Source: Barnesiella sp. (GTDB lineage: Bacteria > Bacteroidota > Bacteroidia > Bacteroidales > Muribaculaceae). From it: a stretch of 33,272 nt of DNA. The stretch covers positions 1 to 33,272 of the forward strand of contig JAAVEW010000039.1 in the NCBI GenBank assembly GCA_014801075.1. Direction: 5' to 3'. Position 1 is the first letter of the stretch; each line of letters starts with the position of its first letter. The translations under genes were made by a program, and so were the position numbers. This document shows positions 8,220 to 17,383 of the stretch, piece after piece. The notes beneath the pieces were generated by a model. It had not been told where the DNA came from. It did not search any database and saw only the letters and a program-made list of their open reading frames with translations.

Positions 8220-8495
8220 TTACTTTCTGATACCAAGCTCTTTCTGAGCGATGAGTGCACGGTAACGGTTGATGTCCTTCTTGGCGAGGTAGTCAAGGAG
8301 GCGACGACGTTTACCTACAAGCATCTTAAGAGCGCGTGCTGTTGTATAATCTTTATGATTTGACTTCAGGTGCTGAGTCAAATGAGCAATACGGACTGAG
8401 AATAATGCAATCTGTGCTTCAGGTGAGCCAGTGTCAGTCTTGCCCTTACCGTACTTCTCAAAGATTTCTACTTTTTCTTCAGAATTCAAATGCAT
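8220..8495 (-). CDS. rpsO: 30S ribosomal protein S15
   Basis: 91 aa, close to the usual 89. S15 binds the central domain of 16S rRNA and nucleates platform assembly. The family signature is clear: KTDTGSPEAQIALFSVRIAHLTQHLKSN is the N-terminal helical part (positions about 19-46, quoted in part), followed by KDYTTARALKML and GKRRRLLDYLAKKD. The start at 8495 (MHLNSEEKVEIF) is the only sensible one and matches Bacteroidota homologues that lack the E. coli leader residues. It has its own promoter (8547-8577) and terminator (8146-8191), so it is a single-gene unit. Confidence 0.97.
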   Translation of the reverse strand: MHLNSEEKVEIFEKYGKGKTDTGSPEAQIALFSVRIAHLTQHLKSNHKDYTTARALKMLVGKRRRLLDYLAKKDINRYRALIAQKELGIRK

Positions 8496-8546
8496 TCTTT
8501 CGGATGTTTAAAGTGTTAATAAATAAAAGTTATGCTTAAAAGCACC

Positions 8547-8577
8547 GCAAAATTACAACTTTCCCTCCAATCCGCCA
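8547..8577 (-). promoter_or_regulatory. rpsO promoter, Bacteroidota consensus
   Basis: On the minus strand: TTG (8577-8575), a 20-bp spacer, then TAATTTTG (8554-8547), an exact match to TTG-N19-21-TAnnTTTG. Transcription should start near 8540, giving a leader of about 45 nt before the rpsO ATG. Confidence 0.75.
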
Positions 8578-8678
8578 AATTTCCTGCAACTTTTTTCTGC
8601 AATTTCTTTAAAATCAGTGTCAGAAACTTTAACAGACACCGTTGGAACAACTTAGGAACTCCTTAGGACTGCATAAAA

Positions 8679-10985
8679 TTACAGTTTCAGCAGAGAGGAG
8701 CCGCTGTCGGAATTGTTGAGCGAACGGCAAGAAGAACGGAATATCGAACCGAAATCGACCGAATAGGTTGCCGAGAGCACTATCATGTCGGCATTGTTCT
8801 TTATATAACGGTCAGAGAACGATGGATTGACTTCCGAATAATTCCATGACGGATATTTCGTACCTTTCTTTGTCAGGATATACATCCAGCTGACTCCGAG
8901 CGTCCAATGTTTGTCAGGAGTATATTCCACGGAGAAACTGTCACCGTTCTCATATTTCCCCACATAATTGCCGTTCAGATACTTTCCGGGAAGAGTACGC
9001 CAGTAGGTAAGGGTGAACGGGCCTTTGCTCCACCAAAGGGTAACGCTTGCGTTAAGCGTATTCAAGAGGTGCTTCTGCTCGTCAACCGCCGTGCGGAAGT
9101 GGGTATATGAAAAACTCAGATACGCTCCGAAGCCGGATATATCACCCACTCTGAGCTGCATATAGTTACGTAAATAGCGATAGTATCGTGAATTGACAGC
9201 TCGGCTAAGGAAATGTTTGTCGCCAAGATAATAGACCTCACTCGCCTGACTGTTTTTGGTATCCATATAATCGACCGAATAGGAAGCAGTAAACTTGCCG
9301 GAACGGTAGACTGCATAAGTGTGGTAATAAAATCTTTCGGCAACCTTGAGATTGGGATTACCGTTTGAAATGAGATAGGGTGTCTGCTGCTGCTGATAGT
9401 CGGTGAGCGAGCTCAGCGACGGTATTGTCGGAGTGTATTGAAACGATCCGCTTATAGTCCACCGGCTGTCGATATTCCAGTTGGCCGACAATGAGGAGAG
9501 ATTTCTCACAAAGTCACGATGTATGATGTCATTTTTCGTGAAGAATGCTTTCAATCCCGTCGATGCCGAAAGATACACCTTGCCAACCTGCTGACCGAGA
9601 CGGATATAGAAATAGTTGTTATTCTCCGTGAGCACCGGCTTATAGCCTGTGATATTGTAACTGTTGGTACTTCGCGACAGAGTATTCTGATAGCCTCCAG
9701 AAAGTGAAGTATTCTTTCCGAAAGTATGGCTATATGTTATTTCCGATATAAGCGAATGGCGACGGCTGTCCACATCATTTGCATATTCATCAACGTCGCC
9801 GGTAGCATAGGCGTAAGTGTTTACTCTTTGATAGTCACTCGAACCGAGGGTACCGACCACCTCGACTTCAATACTGCCCGACGTAGAGAAGTCTTTGCGG
9901 AAAAACAGGTCGAGCGAAGGTGAGAAGTCATGACTCTTGTCGAATTTGTACCAATCATAATCACCAAGTTCCGTGTCAATTGTCTCTCCTATCGCCCGAC
10001 TCTTGCGCTTGAAGGGAGAGAGGTTGAAAGTAACGGAGAAAAGTCTGTTTTCCGGGATACTGTAGTCATACTTCAACTGCATGGAGTTGCTGAAATAATT
10101 GAACGGATTGCGGTCGTTCTCCCTTAGATCGACACGGAAATCATCGCCCACATAACTTTGCGTCACTCTGTCATACACGTCCTGGTAATTGCGCCACGAG
10201 GGATTGTACACTACCGAAAACTGAGACGGACCCTGATGGTAAGAGGCTTTGACATTTGCATCAAGAAACGCTGTATTGACAGCACTTCTTGCCCAGGTAT
10301 ATATCTGACCGCCATCGTCGCGCTTCTTGAGGGTGATACTGATAAAGCCTACATTACCGCTGTCAAGATAGCGGGCCGGAGTGACGCGCGAATATTCAAT
10401 CTTGGCTATATCCTTGGGTTGCAGCGTATTGAGGTCGGTGATAGAGGACGGGACACCGTTAATCAATATCACCGGGCTACCCCCGTCAACACTCAGTGTA
10501 CGGTTTATAGGATTAGCCTCCAGACCGTCGAGAGGCAGTTTCATAAAGAGTGTTATGGCTGTTGATGAAGCCTTTACATCGGCAGCGGAGGGGAATACTA
10601 TAGTGCGACCGCGCACATCAATCATGGAGTTGCCTGTAGCGGTAACTTCACCAAGCGTTACGCCCTCGCTCATATATACATCGCCGACATTGACATCTCC
10701 GGCCGACTCTATGATTATCTCGGTGGTGTTGTAGCCGGTCATCGACAACCGCAGACTAACACCCGGCTTTGCGTTGTCAGTCAGTTCAAAATTTCCATTG
10801 ACCCCCGAAGATGTCTCGGCGATAACATTCCCGTCATGCAAGAGCGAGCATGCAGCCCCGGGGATTGCGGTCGAATCGCGGTCAGAATAAACGCAGCCAC
10901 GTATAGTGCGACCGTTAGCGGCAAACTGTGCAAATATCACGGCCACGCATGCAACAGCAGTTCGCAACAAACTTAATTTTGTCAT
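8679..10985 (-). CDS. Outer-membrane beta-barrel protein (TonB-dependent-receptor-like, OMP_b-brl_3 type)
   Basis: 768 aa. Signal peptide at 1-25 (TAVACVAVIFAQFAANG). Residues about 27-108 form a carboxypeptidase-regulatory-like domain (IRGCVYSDRDSTAIPGAACSL). About 115-220 is plug-like, with SPVILINGVPSS and IEYSRVTPARYLD. The rest alternates aromatic and polar residues as in a large barrel, the pattern of the Bacteroidota outer-membrane beta-barrel family usually listed near TonB receptors. No TonB box was identified, and no SusD partner, sigma or anti-sigma gene is adjacent, so a glycan-uptake role is not supported; the substrate is unknown. The C-terminus (SCRSLNNSDSGSSLLKL) does not end in an aromatic residue. 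Confidence 0.85.
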   Translation of the reverse strand: MTKLSLLRTAVACVAVIFAQFAANGRTIRGCVYSDRDSTAIPGAACSLLHDGNVIAETSSGVNGNFELTDNAKPGVSLRLSMTGYNTTEIIIESAGDVNVGDVYMSEGVTLGEVTATGNSMIDVRGRTIVFPSAADVKASSTAITLFMKLPLDGLEANPINRTLSVDGGSPVILINGVPSSITDLNTLQPKDIAKIEYSRVTPARYLDSGNVGFISITLKKRDDGGQIYTWARSAVNTAFLDANVKASYHQGPSQFSVVYNPSWRNYQDVYDRVTQSYVGDDFRVDLRENDRNPFNYFSNSMQLKYDYSIPENRLFSVTFNLSPFKRKSRAIGETIDTELGDYDWYKFDKSHDFSPSLDLFFRKDFSTSGSIEVEVVGTLGSSDYQRVNTYAYATGDVDEYANDVDSRRHSLISEITYSHTFGKNTSLSGGYQNTLSRSTNSYNITGYKPVLTENNNYFYIRLGQQVGKVYLSASTGLKAFFTKNDIIHRDFVRNLSSLSANWNIDSRWTISGSFQYTPTIPSLSSLTDYQQQQTPYLISNGNPNLKVAERFYYHTYAVYRSGKFTASYSVDYMDTKNSQASEVYYLGDKHFLSRAVNSRYYRYLRNYMQLRVGDISGFGAYLSFSYTHFRTAVDEQKHLLNTLNASVTLWWSKGPFTLTYWRTLPGKYLNGNYVGKYENGDSFSVEYTPDKHWTLGVSWMYILTKKGTKYPSWNYSEVNPSFSDRYIKNNADMIVLSATYSVDFGSIFRSSCRSLNNSDSGSSLLKL

Positions 10986-11042
10986 AATGCAATATCTATA
11001 TAGTTACTTATACCTTATAGACAGGCAACTTGCCGAATCAAT

Positions 11043-11089
11043 TACCCCGCTCTCCAATTTCTTTTCAAAAAAAATTGGAGGGCGGGGTA
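11043..11089. terminator. Strong hairpin after the his operon
   Basis: Arms of 18 bp (11043-11060 and 11072-11089) with one G:U-type difference around an 11-nt loop, 24 bp past the hisIE stop. The stem is GC-rich at its base, but no T-run follows it on the minus strand, so it may stabilise the 3' end rather than act as a classical terminator. It separates the his operon from the outer-membrane gene downstream. Confidence 0.55.
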
Positions 11090-11113
11090 AAATATCTTAT
11101 AACGCGCAGGGTA

Positions 11114-11731
11114 TCAGCTATGACGCTGCAAGAGTTCGCGCTCGATTTCGGGAAGCGTTACATTCATCTGTTCGAGGAGCACGAGGAGATGGTAAATGAG
11201 GTCGGATGCCTCGTAGGTGAAGCGGTCGCGGTTACCGTCAACGGCCTCGATGGTCGTCTCAACTGCCTCTTCACCAACCTTCTGCGCTATTTTCTTCACG
11301 CCTTTGATAAACAGTTTGGTGGTGTAGGAGTTTTCGGGCATCTCGGCGTGGCGACCCGCTATGAGCTTTGACAGCGAGCGTATGAAGCCCTCCTCGGCGG
11401 GAGTGTCGAAGCAAGCCTCGGTGCCGCGATGGCATGTAGGACCGACGGGGGTCGCCTTAATCAGCAGCGTGTCGGCGTCGCAGTCGGCATACATATCCTT
11501 AACCAGCAAGAAATTGCCGGAGGTTTCCCCTTTTGTCCAGAGCTGATTGCGGGTGCGGCTGTAGAAGGTGACGCGCCCCTCGGCCACGGTCTTGTCAAAT
11601 GCCTCCTCATTCATGTAGCCGAGCATCAACACCTTGAGGGTAACATCATTCTGAATGATGACGGGAAGCAGCCCGTCGGCACATTTATCAAGTTTAAAAT
11701 CAGAGAATTTCATTTCAGTACAGTTCTTCAT
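11114..11731 (-). CDS. hisIE: Bifunctional phosphoribosyl-AMP cyclohydrolase / phosphoribosyl-ATP pyrophosphatase
   Basis: Steps 2 and 3 of histidine synthesis in one chain of 205 aa. The HisI half (about 1-110) carries LMLGYMNEEAF, SRTRNQLWTKGETSGN and the metal-binding CDADTLLIK...GPTCHRG region (Cys84, Cys100, His101). The HisE half (about 112-205) is the all-alpha MazG-like part, with KKIAQKVGEEAVETTIEA and EASDLIYHLLVLL as its metal-binding helices. A start at the internal Met7 (11713) is also possible. The gene begins 2 bp after the hisF stop and is the last of the operon, as in the enterobacterial order. Confidence 0.96.
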   Translation of the reverse strand: MKNCTEMKFSDFKLDKCADGLLPVIIQNDVTLKVLMLGYMNEEAFDKTVAEGRVTFYSRTRNQLWTKGETSGNFLLVKDMYADCDADTLLIKATPVGPTCHRGTEACFDTPAEEGFIRSLSKLIAGRHAEMPENSYTTKLFIKGVKKIAQKVGEEAVETTIEAVDGNRDRFTYEASDLIYHLLVLLEQMNVTLPEIERELLQRHS

Positions 11732-11733
11732 TG

Positions 11734-12495
11734 TTATCGTAATCTGACGGGGATACCGCGCTCGTCAAGCTGTCGCTTGAGGTCGGCAATAGAAATCTCG
11801 CCATAGTGGAATATGCTGGCTGCGAGAGCTGCGTCGGCACGTCCGTCAGTCAGCACGTCGGCAATATCCTTCACGCTGCCCGCACCACCTGAAGCTATCA
11901 CGGGAATGTTGAGCGACGAAGCGAGCCGGGCGTAGGTGTCACACGGGTAACCGGAACGCGTGCCGTCATGATTCATTGACGTGAACAGTATTTCACCCGC
12001 ACCAAGTTCCTGCACGCGCTTGGCCCACTCAAACAGTTCGATATCGGTCAGTCGCGAACCTCCGTGCGTGGTTATGCGCCACGAACCGTCGTCGATAGTC
12101 TTGGCATCGATTGCCACAACCACAAACTGGCTGCCATATTTCGATGCTATCTCACTGACAAGCGCCGGATTGGCCACAGCGGCCGAGTTGACCGTAATTT
12201 TGTCGGCACCGGCATCGAGCAGTGCGGCTGCATCATCGAGCGAGGCAATGCCTCCACCGACGGTGAAAGGTATATTGACACGGTCGGCCACCCGTTCCAC
12301 CATCTTGGTGAAAGTAGAGCGTCCCTCCTTCGAGGCCGTAATATCAAGATAGACAAGCTCATCGGCACCTTCGGCAGCGTAGCGCGCACCGAGTTCCACG
12401 GGGTCGCCCACGTCGGCAAGTCCTTCAAAGTTAATCCCCTTTACAGTGCGCCCGTTCTTGACATCGAGGCAGGGTATTATACGTTTTGCTAACAT
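11734..12495 (-). CDS. hisF: Imidazole glycerol phosphate synthase, cyclase subunit
   Basis: 253 aa TIM barrel. It uses ammonia from HisH to turn PRFAR into imidazole glycerol phosphate and AICAR. Catalytic Asp11 (PCLDVKNGR) and Asp130 ([13 protein letters not shown]) are in place, with phosphate-binding GGGIASL near 80-86 and ASGGAG in the second half. The length is typical. It lies 54 bp after hisA, the widest gap in the distal half of the operon, and 2 bp before hisIE. Confidence 0.97.
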   Translation of the reverse strand: MLAKRIIPCLDVKNGRTVKGINFEGLADVGDPVELGARYAAEGADELVYLDITASKEGRSTFTKMVERVADRVNIPFTVGGGIASLDDAAALLDAGADKITVNSAAVANPALVSEIASKYGSQFVVVAIDAKTIDDGSWRITTHGGSRLTDIELFEWAKRVQELGAGEILFTSMNHDGTRSGYPCDTYARLASSLNIPVIASGGAGSVKDIADVLTDGRADAALAASIFHYGEISIADLKRQLDERGIPVRLR

Positions 12496-12549
12496 AAAAT
12501 AGTTAAGTATTATTTTATGATGGGTCTACTTATGTTAATCGCAGCTGAG

Positions 12550-13275
12550 TCAGCCGCATATTTTTTCAAGTTCATCAAGCGTCACGCGCCCCTCATAGAG
12601 CGCTTTACCTACAATCACGCGGCGCAGACCGAGCTCGGCGCACTTCTCCACATCGGCAAGCGACGAAATGCCGCCGCTCACGGTGAAGTCCACGTCGGGA
12701 TATTTCGACTGAATACGCGTATAAAGTTCGAAAGCAGGACCTTGCAGCATGCCGTCGCGCGAAATCTCGGTCACGATAGCCTGCGACAATCCTCCGGGGA
12801 GGAAGCGCTCCACGATGTCGTCAATCGAAATATCGGTAGTGCCGAGCCAACCCGAAACGGCTATCTTGCCATCGCGGAGATCGGCGCCAAGCACCATCAT
12901 GTCGGGACCGTTCTCAGCCAGCCACTTGTCGAAGAGTTCCGGCTCGCGGGCGGCTACGCTACCTATCACGGCATAGGCACAGCCGGCGTTGACACAGTCG
13001 CGCATGTCGGTGTCGGTCTTGATACCACCACCCCACTCTATGCGGGCATCATCGCTTGCCATAGCCATCTTCTCGAGTGTGGAGAGATTGCAGGGACGGC
13101 CTGCCTTGGCTCCGTCGAGGTCAACGGCATGAATGCGGGTAAAACCGTGGTCAACAAACCGTTTCACCATATCCACGGGCGAAGCGTCGTAGACGGTCAA
13201 CGCATTGTAATCGCCCTGCGAGAGGCGCACACAGCGACCATCTATAATATCAATCGCGGGAATTATCTCTATCAT
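12550..13275 (-). CDS. hisA: ProFAR isomerase (phosphoribosylformimino-AICAR-P isomerase)
   Basis: 241 aa TIM barrel that performs the Amadori rearrangement of ProFAR to PRFAR. Catalytic Asp9 (IPAIDIIDGRCVRL) and Asp132 (GADLRDGKIAVSGW) are present, as is the HisA-type tryptophan in SGWLGTT. Phosphate-binding loops are EWGGGIKT and VSGGISS. Its start overlaps the hisH stop by four bases, giving tight coupling to the glutaminase subunit. Confidence 0.97.
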   Translation of the reverse strand: MIEIIPAIDIIDGRCVRLSQGDYNALTVYDASPVDMVKRFVDHGFTRIHAVDLDGAKAGRPCNLSTLEKMAMASDDARIEWGGGIKTDTDMRDCVNAGCAYAVIGSVAAREPELFDKWLAENGPDMMVLGADLRDGKIAVSGWLGTTDISIDDIVERFLPGGLSQAIVTEISRDGMLQGPAFELYTRIQSKYPDVDFTVSGGISSLADVEKCAELGLRRVIVGKALYEGRVTLDELEKICG

Positions 13276-13871
13276 AGATTGAGGAAGTTTTGGAGGATAC
13301 GTTCACCTATGTCGCCGCTCTTCTCGGGGTGGAACTGGGTGCCGTAGAAGTTTTCATATTTCAAAGCCGCACTAAACATCTCGCCTGCAGCACCGTAGCG
13401 GGTGGTTGCAATCGTGTCGGGGCACAGGTCGGCGCGGAATGAGTGGACGTAGTACACGTAGCTGCCCGGCTCTATGCCTTTAAACAGCTTGCTTTCAAGG
13501 TTATTGATACTGTTCCAGCCCATGTGGGGAACCTTGTCGCCGGGTTGCGGCACGAAACGACGCACGCGCGTGTCAAACAGGCCCATACCCTCAACGTCGC
13601 CCTCGGCGGTGTGACGGCACATCACCTGCATGCCCACGCATATACCGAGCACGGGGCGGCGCAGACGCTTGATTACGTCGACCAGTCCCGCCTCGCGCAA
13701 ACGACCCACCGCCTCGCCGGCATGTCCCACTCCGGGGAGCAGTACCCTGTCGGCTGCGCGTATCACTTCGGGGTCGGCGGTCAGTGTCCACTCGGCGCCG
13801 AGGCGGCCGAGAGCATTCTCCACCGAACGCAGATTGCCTGTCTTATAGTCGATTATAGCTATCATTGTCAA
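13272..13871 (-). CDS. hisH: Imidazole glycerol phosphate synthase, glutaminase subunit
   Basis: 199 aa class I glutamine amidotransferase that supplies ammonia to HisF. The catalytic triad is visible: Cys78 in GICVGMQVM, His181 and Glu183 in GTQFHPEKSG. PGVGHAG (46-52) is the oxyanion-strand region. Translation may start at Met1 or two codons later (MIAIIDYKTGN), which fits the family slightly better. A 46-bp gap separates it from hisB upstream; it overlaps hisA by four bases downstream. Confidence 0.96.
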   Translation of the reverse strand: MTMIAIIDYKTGNLRSVENALGRLGAEWTLTADPEVIRAADRVLLPGVGHAGEAVGRLREAGLVDVIKRLRRPVLGICVGMQVMCRHTAEGDVEGMGLFDTRVRRFVPQPGDKVPHMGWNSINNLESKLFKGIEPGSYVYYVHSFRADLCPDTIATTRYGAAGEMFSAALKYENFYGTQFHPEKSGDIGERILQNFLNL

Positions 13872-13917
13872 ACTGATGCTTTAAATTTTTATGAATCCTG
13901 ACGGATAATAATTAAAA

Positions 13918-15012
13918 TCAGAGCACACCCTTGCTCGACGGCAGGTCGTAGCTGAACGGATTGCGCTGTATGGCCTGACGGAGCGCGCGGGCAAATGCCT
14001 TGAACACACCTTCGATAAGGTGGTGGTTGTTCTCACCGCGGGCTGCGACGTAGAGATTGGCGTGCATGGCCGACGCGAGCGACTTGAACACGTGCTCAAA
14101 CATTTCGGTGGGAGTGTCGCCCACATACTCGCGGGTAAACTTCACGTCCCACACCAGTTCGCTGCGGCCTCCGAAATCGAGGAGTACCATCGCGCGGCTT
14201 TCATCCATCGGCAACACGAAACCATAACGCTCGATACCGCGCTTGTCGCCGAGCGCCTGACGGATGGCGTCGCCGAGCGCTATCGCCACATCCTCCATAG
14301 TGTGATGCTCGTCGACCTCGAGGTCGCCGCGGCAGGTGATGTCGAGCGTGACGCCACCGTGGTGAGGTATCTGATTGAGCATGTGGTCGTAGAACTTCAA
14401 CCCCGTGTCGATAGTAGATGGAGCGCCGCCGTCGAGATTGAGGTAGAGGTCGATTTTGGTTTCAGAGGTGTTGCGTATCACCCTCGCTTCGCGGCCCGAC
14501 GAGAGAATGCGGCGAGCTATCTCCCACCAGTCGGTGGTAGCGGCAACGCAACCCTCGGGCAGCGTATCGGTCTCCCCTATCAGCAGCCCCTGTGCGCCGA
14601 GGTTGACGGCGAGCTGCATGTCGGTGAGGCGATCACCGATTACGTATGAGTTCTTAAGGTCGTAGCTGCCGTCCATATACTTGCCGAGCATTCCGGTGCG
14701 CGGTTTGCGGGTCGGGGCGTTGTCCTGCGGGAAACTGCGGTCAATGAGAATATCGTCAAACACCACGCCTTCGCCGCGCAGCGTGTCGAGCATCATATTG
14801 TGAGCCGGCCAGAAGGTGTCCTCGGGGAACGAGTCGGTGCCGAGGCCATCCTGATTGCTGACCATCACGAGTTCATATCCCTTGCCGGCCAACTGACGCA
14901 GGGCCGAGATGGCACCGGGGAGGAAACGCAATTTCTCAAGCGAGTCAATCTGCTCGTCGTCAGGTTCGGCTATGATAGTGCCGTCGCGGTCGATAAATAT
15001 TGCTTTCTTCAT
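13918..15012 (-). CDS. hisB: Bifunctional histidinol-phosphatase / imidazoleglycerol-phosphate dehydratase
   Basis: 364 aa fusion of the enzymes for steps 7 and 9. The N-terminal HAD phosphatase (about 1-165) starts IFIDRDGTI with nucleophile Asp8 and acid/base Asp10, continues [13 protein letters not shown] and closes with [12 protein letters not shown]. The dehydratase (about 172-364) has the His-rich metal sites [27 protein letters not shown] and [18 protein letters not shown]. This fused form is shared with Enterobacteria and Bacteroidota and accounts for the phosphatase step without a separate hisN. It lies 9 bp after hisC. Confidence 0.97.
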   Translation of the reverse strand: MKKAIFIDRDGTIIAEPDDEQIDSLEKLRFLPGAISALRQLAGKGYELVMVSNQDGLGTDSFPEDTFWPAHNMMLDTLRGEGVVFDDILIDRSFPQDNAPTRKPRTGMLGKYMDGSYDLKNSYVIGDRLTDMQLAVNLGAQGLLIGETDTLPEGCVAATTDWWEIARRILSSGREARVIRNTSETKIDLYLNLDGGAPSTIDTGLKFYDHMLNQIPHHGGVTLDITCRGDLEVDEHHTMEDVAIALGDAIRQALGDKRGIERYGFVLPMDESRAMVLLDFGGRSELVWDVKFTREYVGDTPTEMFEHVFKSLASAMHANLYVAARGENNHHLIEGVFKAFARALRQAIQRNPFSYDLPSSKGVL

Positions 15013-15021
15013 GTGGCCGGT

Positions 15022-16065
15022 TTATTTTTTGAAATCTTTAAGCAGGGTAATGACGCGCTGATTCTCCTCCGGCGTACCGACAGTGATGCGCAGGCAACCC
15101 TCGCAGGCGGCGATACGGCTGCGATTGCGCACTATCACACCATTCTCAATCAGGTAGTCATACACCTCGTCGGGAGCGTCGAAACGAGCCAGGAGGAAGT
15201 TGGCGTCAGAGGGGAATACGTTACGCACCATCGGCAATGCCTCGAGAGCGGCGGCGAGCGACACGCGTTCGCGCTTTATCTCATCAACGTGAGCCGTGAT
15301 GTCGTCATTGATTATATGCTCGATGACAGCCTTCTGTGTGGGACCGTTGACGTTGTAGGGGTATTTCACCTTGGCGAAGATGGCCGCAATCTCAGGGCAG
15401 GCGAATGCCATGCCGAGACGGAGCGATGCCATGCCCCATGCCTTGGAGAAGGTCTGCATCACGATAACGTTGGGATAGTTGTCGAGCACATCGAGCATTG
15501 AGCCTCGGTCGGAGAAGTCGATATAAGCCTCATCGACTACCACTATACCGTCGAACGCCTCGGCCAGACGGGCAATATCGGCACGCGGGAATGCATTGGC
15601 CGTAGGATTGTTGGGCGAGCATATCCACATCACCTTGGTGCGCGGGTCGGTGGCTTTGAGCAAGCGGTTGACCGGCAGGGAGTAGTCGCTGCCGAGCTGC
15701 ACTTCGCGAAACTCGATGTCGTTGATGGCGGCGGCCACGCTATATACTCCATAGCTCGGAGCGATAGCCACAACGTTGTCCTCGCCGGGACGGCAGAACA
15801 CGCGGTAAACGAGGTCGATAGCCTCATCGGAACCGGCTCCGCCTATGAATATCTGCTCGGAGCGAACGCCTTTAAGTTCGGCCACGTGGCGTTTAAGTTC
15901 CTTCTGGTGCGGGTCGGGGTAACGGTTGAGCCCGTTGTCGTAGGGGCTCTCGTTGGCATCGAGCCACACCGATATGTCACCACCCTTGAACTCGTCGCGG
16001 GCCGTGGAATAGGGCGCGAGGGCGAGTATATTGGGGCGAACGTATTTCAATGGATTTTTCATCAA
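15022..16065 (-). CDS. hisC: Histidinol-phosphate aminotransferase
   Basis: 347 aa fold-type I PLP enzyme that aminates imidazole acetol phosphate with glutamate. It shows LDANESPYDNGLNRYPDPH (family start), the CSPNNPTAN loop (149-157), VVDEAYIDFS (177-185) and the PLP lysine Lys208 in QTFSKAWGMASLRLG. The start could be either of two adjacent Met codons. It follows hisD after 34 bp. Confidence 0.97.
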   Translation of the reverse strand: MMKNPLKYVRPNILALAPYSTARDEFKGGDISVWLDANESPYDNGLNRYPDPHQKELKRHVAELKGVRSEQIFIGGAGSDEAIDLVYRVFCRPGEDNVVAIAPSYGVYSVAAAINDIEFREVQLGSDYSLPVNRLLKATDPRTKVMWICSPNNPTANAFPRADIARLAEAFDGIVVVDEAYIDFSDRGSMLDVLDNYPNVIVMQTFSKAWGMASLRLGMAFACPEIAAIFAKVKYPYNVNGPTQKAVIEHIINDDITAHVDEIKRERVSLAAALEALPMVRNVFPSDANFLLARFDAPDEVYDYLIENGVIVRNRSRIAACEGCLRITVGTPEENQRVITLLKDFKK

Positions 16066-16099
16066 TGCTTTATGTGATTAAACCTGTGGGATGGTTATG

Positions 16100-17383
16100 T
16101 TATTTCTGCTCTTCGAGGCGCACTTTGACTGCGAGAGCGTGGGCGTCGAGGCCTTCGGCGTCGGCCATCGTTATGATTACGTCGGATAGCGAACGCAGGC
16201 CGTCGCGGGTCAGCTCCTGATAGGTGATTTTCTTCATGAAGCTGTCGATATTGACACCGCTGTAGGCCGTTGCCCAGCCTGAGGTGGGGAGAGTGTGGTT
16301 AGTGCCCGAAGCGTAGTCTCCGGCACTCTCCGGCGAGTGATTGCCTATGAAGATACTACCGGCCGAAGTGATTGCCGCGGCCACCTCCCAGGGATTGGCC
16401 ATGGATATGATAAGATGTTCGGAGGCGTAGGCGTTGGCCCACTCTATCATCTCTTCGCGCGAGTGAAGCACTATCAGTCGGCTCTGCGAAAGCGAGCCTG
16501 CCACCGAGTCCTGACGCGAAAGTTGCGCGGTCAGTTCCTCAACCTGCTGCGCCACGTTGCGGGCAAACTCCACGCTGTCGGTCAGCAGGATGGCCTGCGA
16601 GTCGGGGCCATGCTCGGCCTGCGAGAGCAGGTCGGCGGCCACGTAGCGGGGCGACGCCGTAGAGTCGGCCATCACCATCACTTCGCTCGGTCCGGCGGGC
16701 ATGTCGATGGCAACGCGGTCTGTCAGCATCTCCTTGGCGCATGTGACGAAACGGTTGCCGGGGCCGAATATCTTGTCGACATGCGGTATCGACTCCGTGC
16801 CGCAAGCCATGGCGGCGATTGCCTGTGCGCCGCCCACCTTGTATATCTCATCTATGCCGCACACTTTGGCCGCATAGAGTATTTCGGGTGCTATACCCCT
16901 CTCCGCGCTCCAGGGAGTGCAGAGCACGCGGCGGCGGCAACCGGCTATGCGCGCGGGAATGCCGAGCATAAGCACGGTGGAAAATAACGGGGCGCGTCCG
17001 CCGGGGATGTAGAGACCCACCTTGTCGACGGGCACCTGACGCTGCACGCATCTCACTCCGGGAAGCACCTCAACATCGACGGGATGCTCCATGAGCTGCG
17101 CACAGTGGAACTTCTCGATATTGCGCGCTGCTGCTTCGATAGCAGCCGCCACCTTCGGACTGACCTTGGCCACGGCTTCCTCTATCTCGGCCTCGCTGAC
17201 GCGCAGGTTGTCAATCGCAACTTTGTCAAACTTCAGTGCATACTCCCTCAAAGCGGCGTCGCCATGCTCCGACACATTATTAATAACGTCGAGCACTATG
17301 CCGCGCACCGTGTCCTCTTCGCGGAGATTGCGGCGGCAAAGCTCCTTGCGGCGGCCCGCATCGGGATATTCGTATATTTCCAT
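16100..17383 (-). CDS. hisD: Histidinol dehydrogenase
   Basis: 427 aa, typical length; catalyses the final two NAD-dependent oxidations from histidinol to histidine. Zinc ligands correspond to Gln255, His258, Asp356 and His415, and the catalytic pair is Glu322-His323 (SEHL). GPGNRFVTCAKEML and MPAGPSEVMVMAD are family signatures. The ATG shares one base with the hisG stop, so the two are coupled. Confidence 0.97.
   Translation of the reverse strand: MEIYEYPDAGRRKELCRRNLREEDTVRGIVLDVINNVSEHGDAALREYALKFDKVAIDNLRVSEAEIEEAVAKVSPKVAAAIEAAARNIEKFHCAQLMEHPVDVEVLPGVRCVQRQVPVDKVGLYIPGGRAPLFSTVLMLGIPARIAGCRRRVLCTPWSAERGIAPEILYAAKVCGIDEIYKVGGAQAIAAMACGTESIPHVDKIFGPGNRFVTCAKEMLTDRVAIDMPAGPSEVMVMADSTASPRYVAADLLSQAEHGPDSQAILLTDSVEFARNVAQQVEELTAQLSRQDSVAGSLSQSRLIVLHSREEMIEWANAYASEHLIISMANPWEVAAAITSAGSIFIGNHSPESAGDYASGTNHTLPTSGWATAYSGVNIDSFMKKITYQELTRDGLRSLSDVIITMADAEGLDAHALAVKVRLEEQK

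Noticed and set aside
8679-10985. SusC-type glycan receptor of a polysaccharide utilisation locus
   Set aside because: No SusD-like lipoprotein, glycoside hydrolase or sigma/anti-sigma pair nearby, and no TonB box seen.
12517-13347. 276-codon plus-strand frame opposite hisA/hisH
   Set aside because: Antisense shadow of two well-supported his genes with no family resemblance; the same applies to long frames opposite hisB, hisD and hisG.
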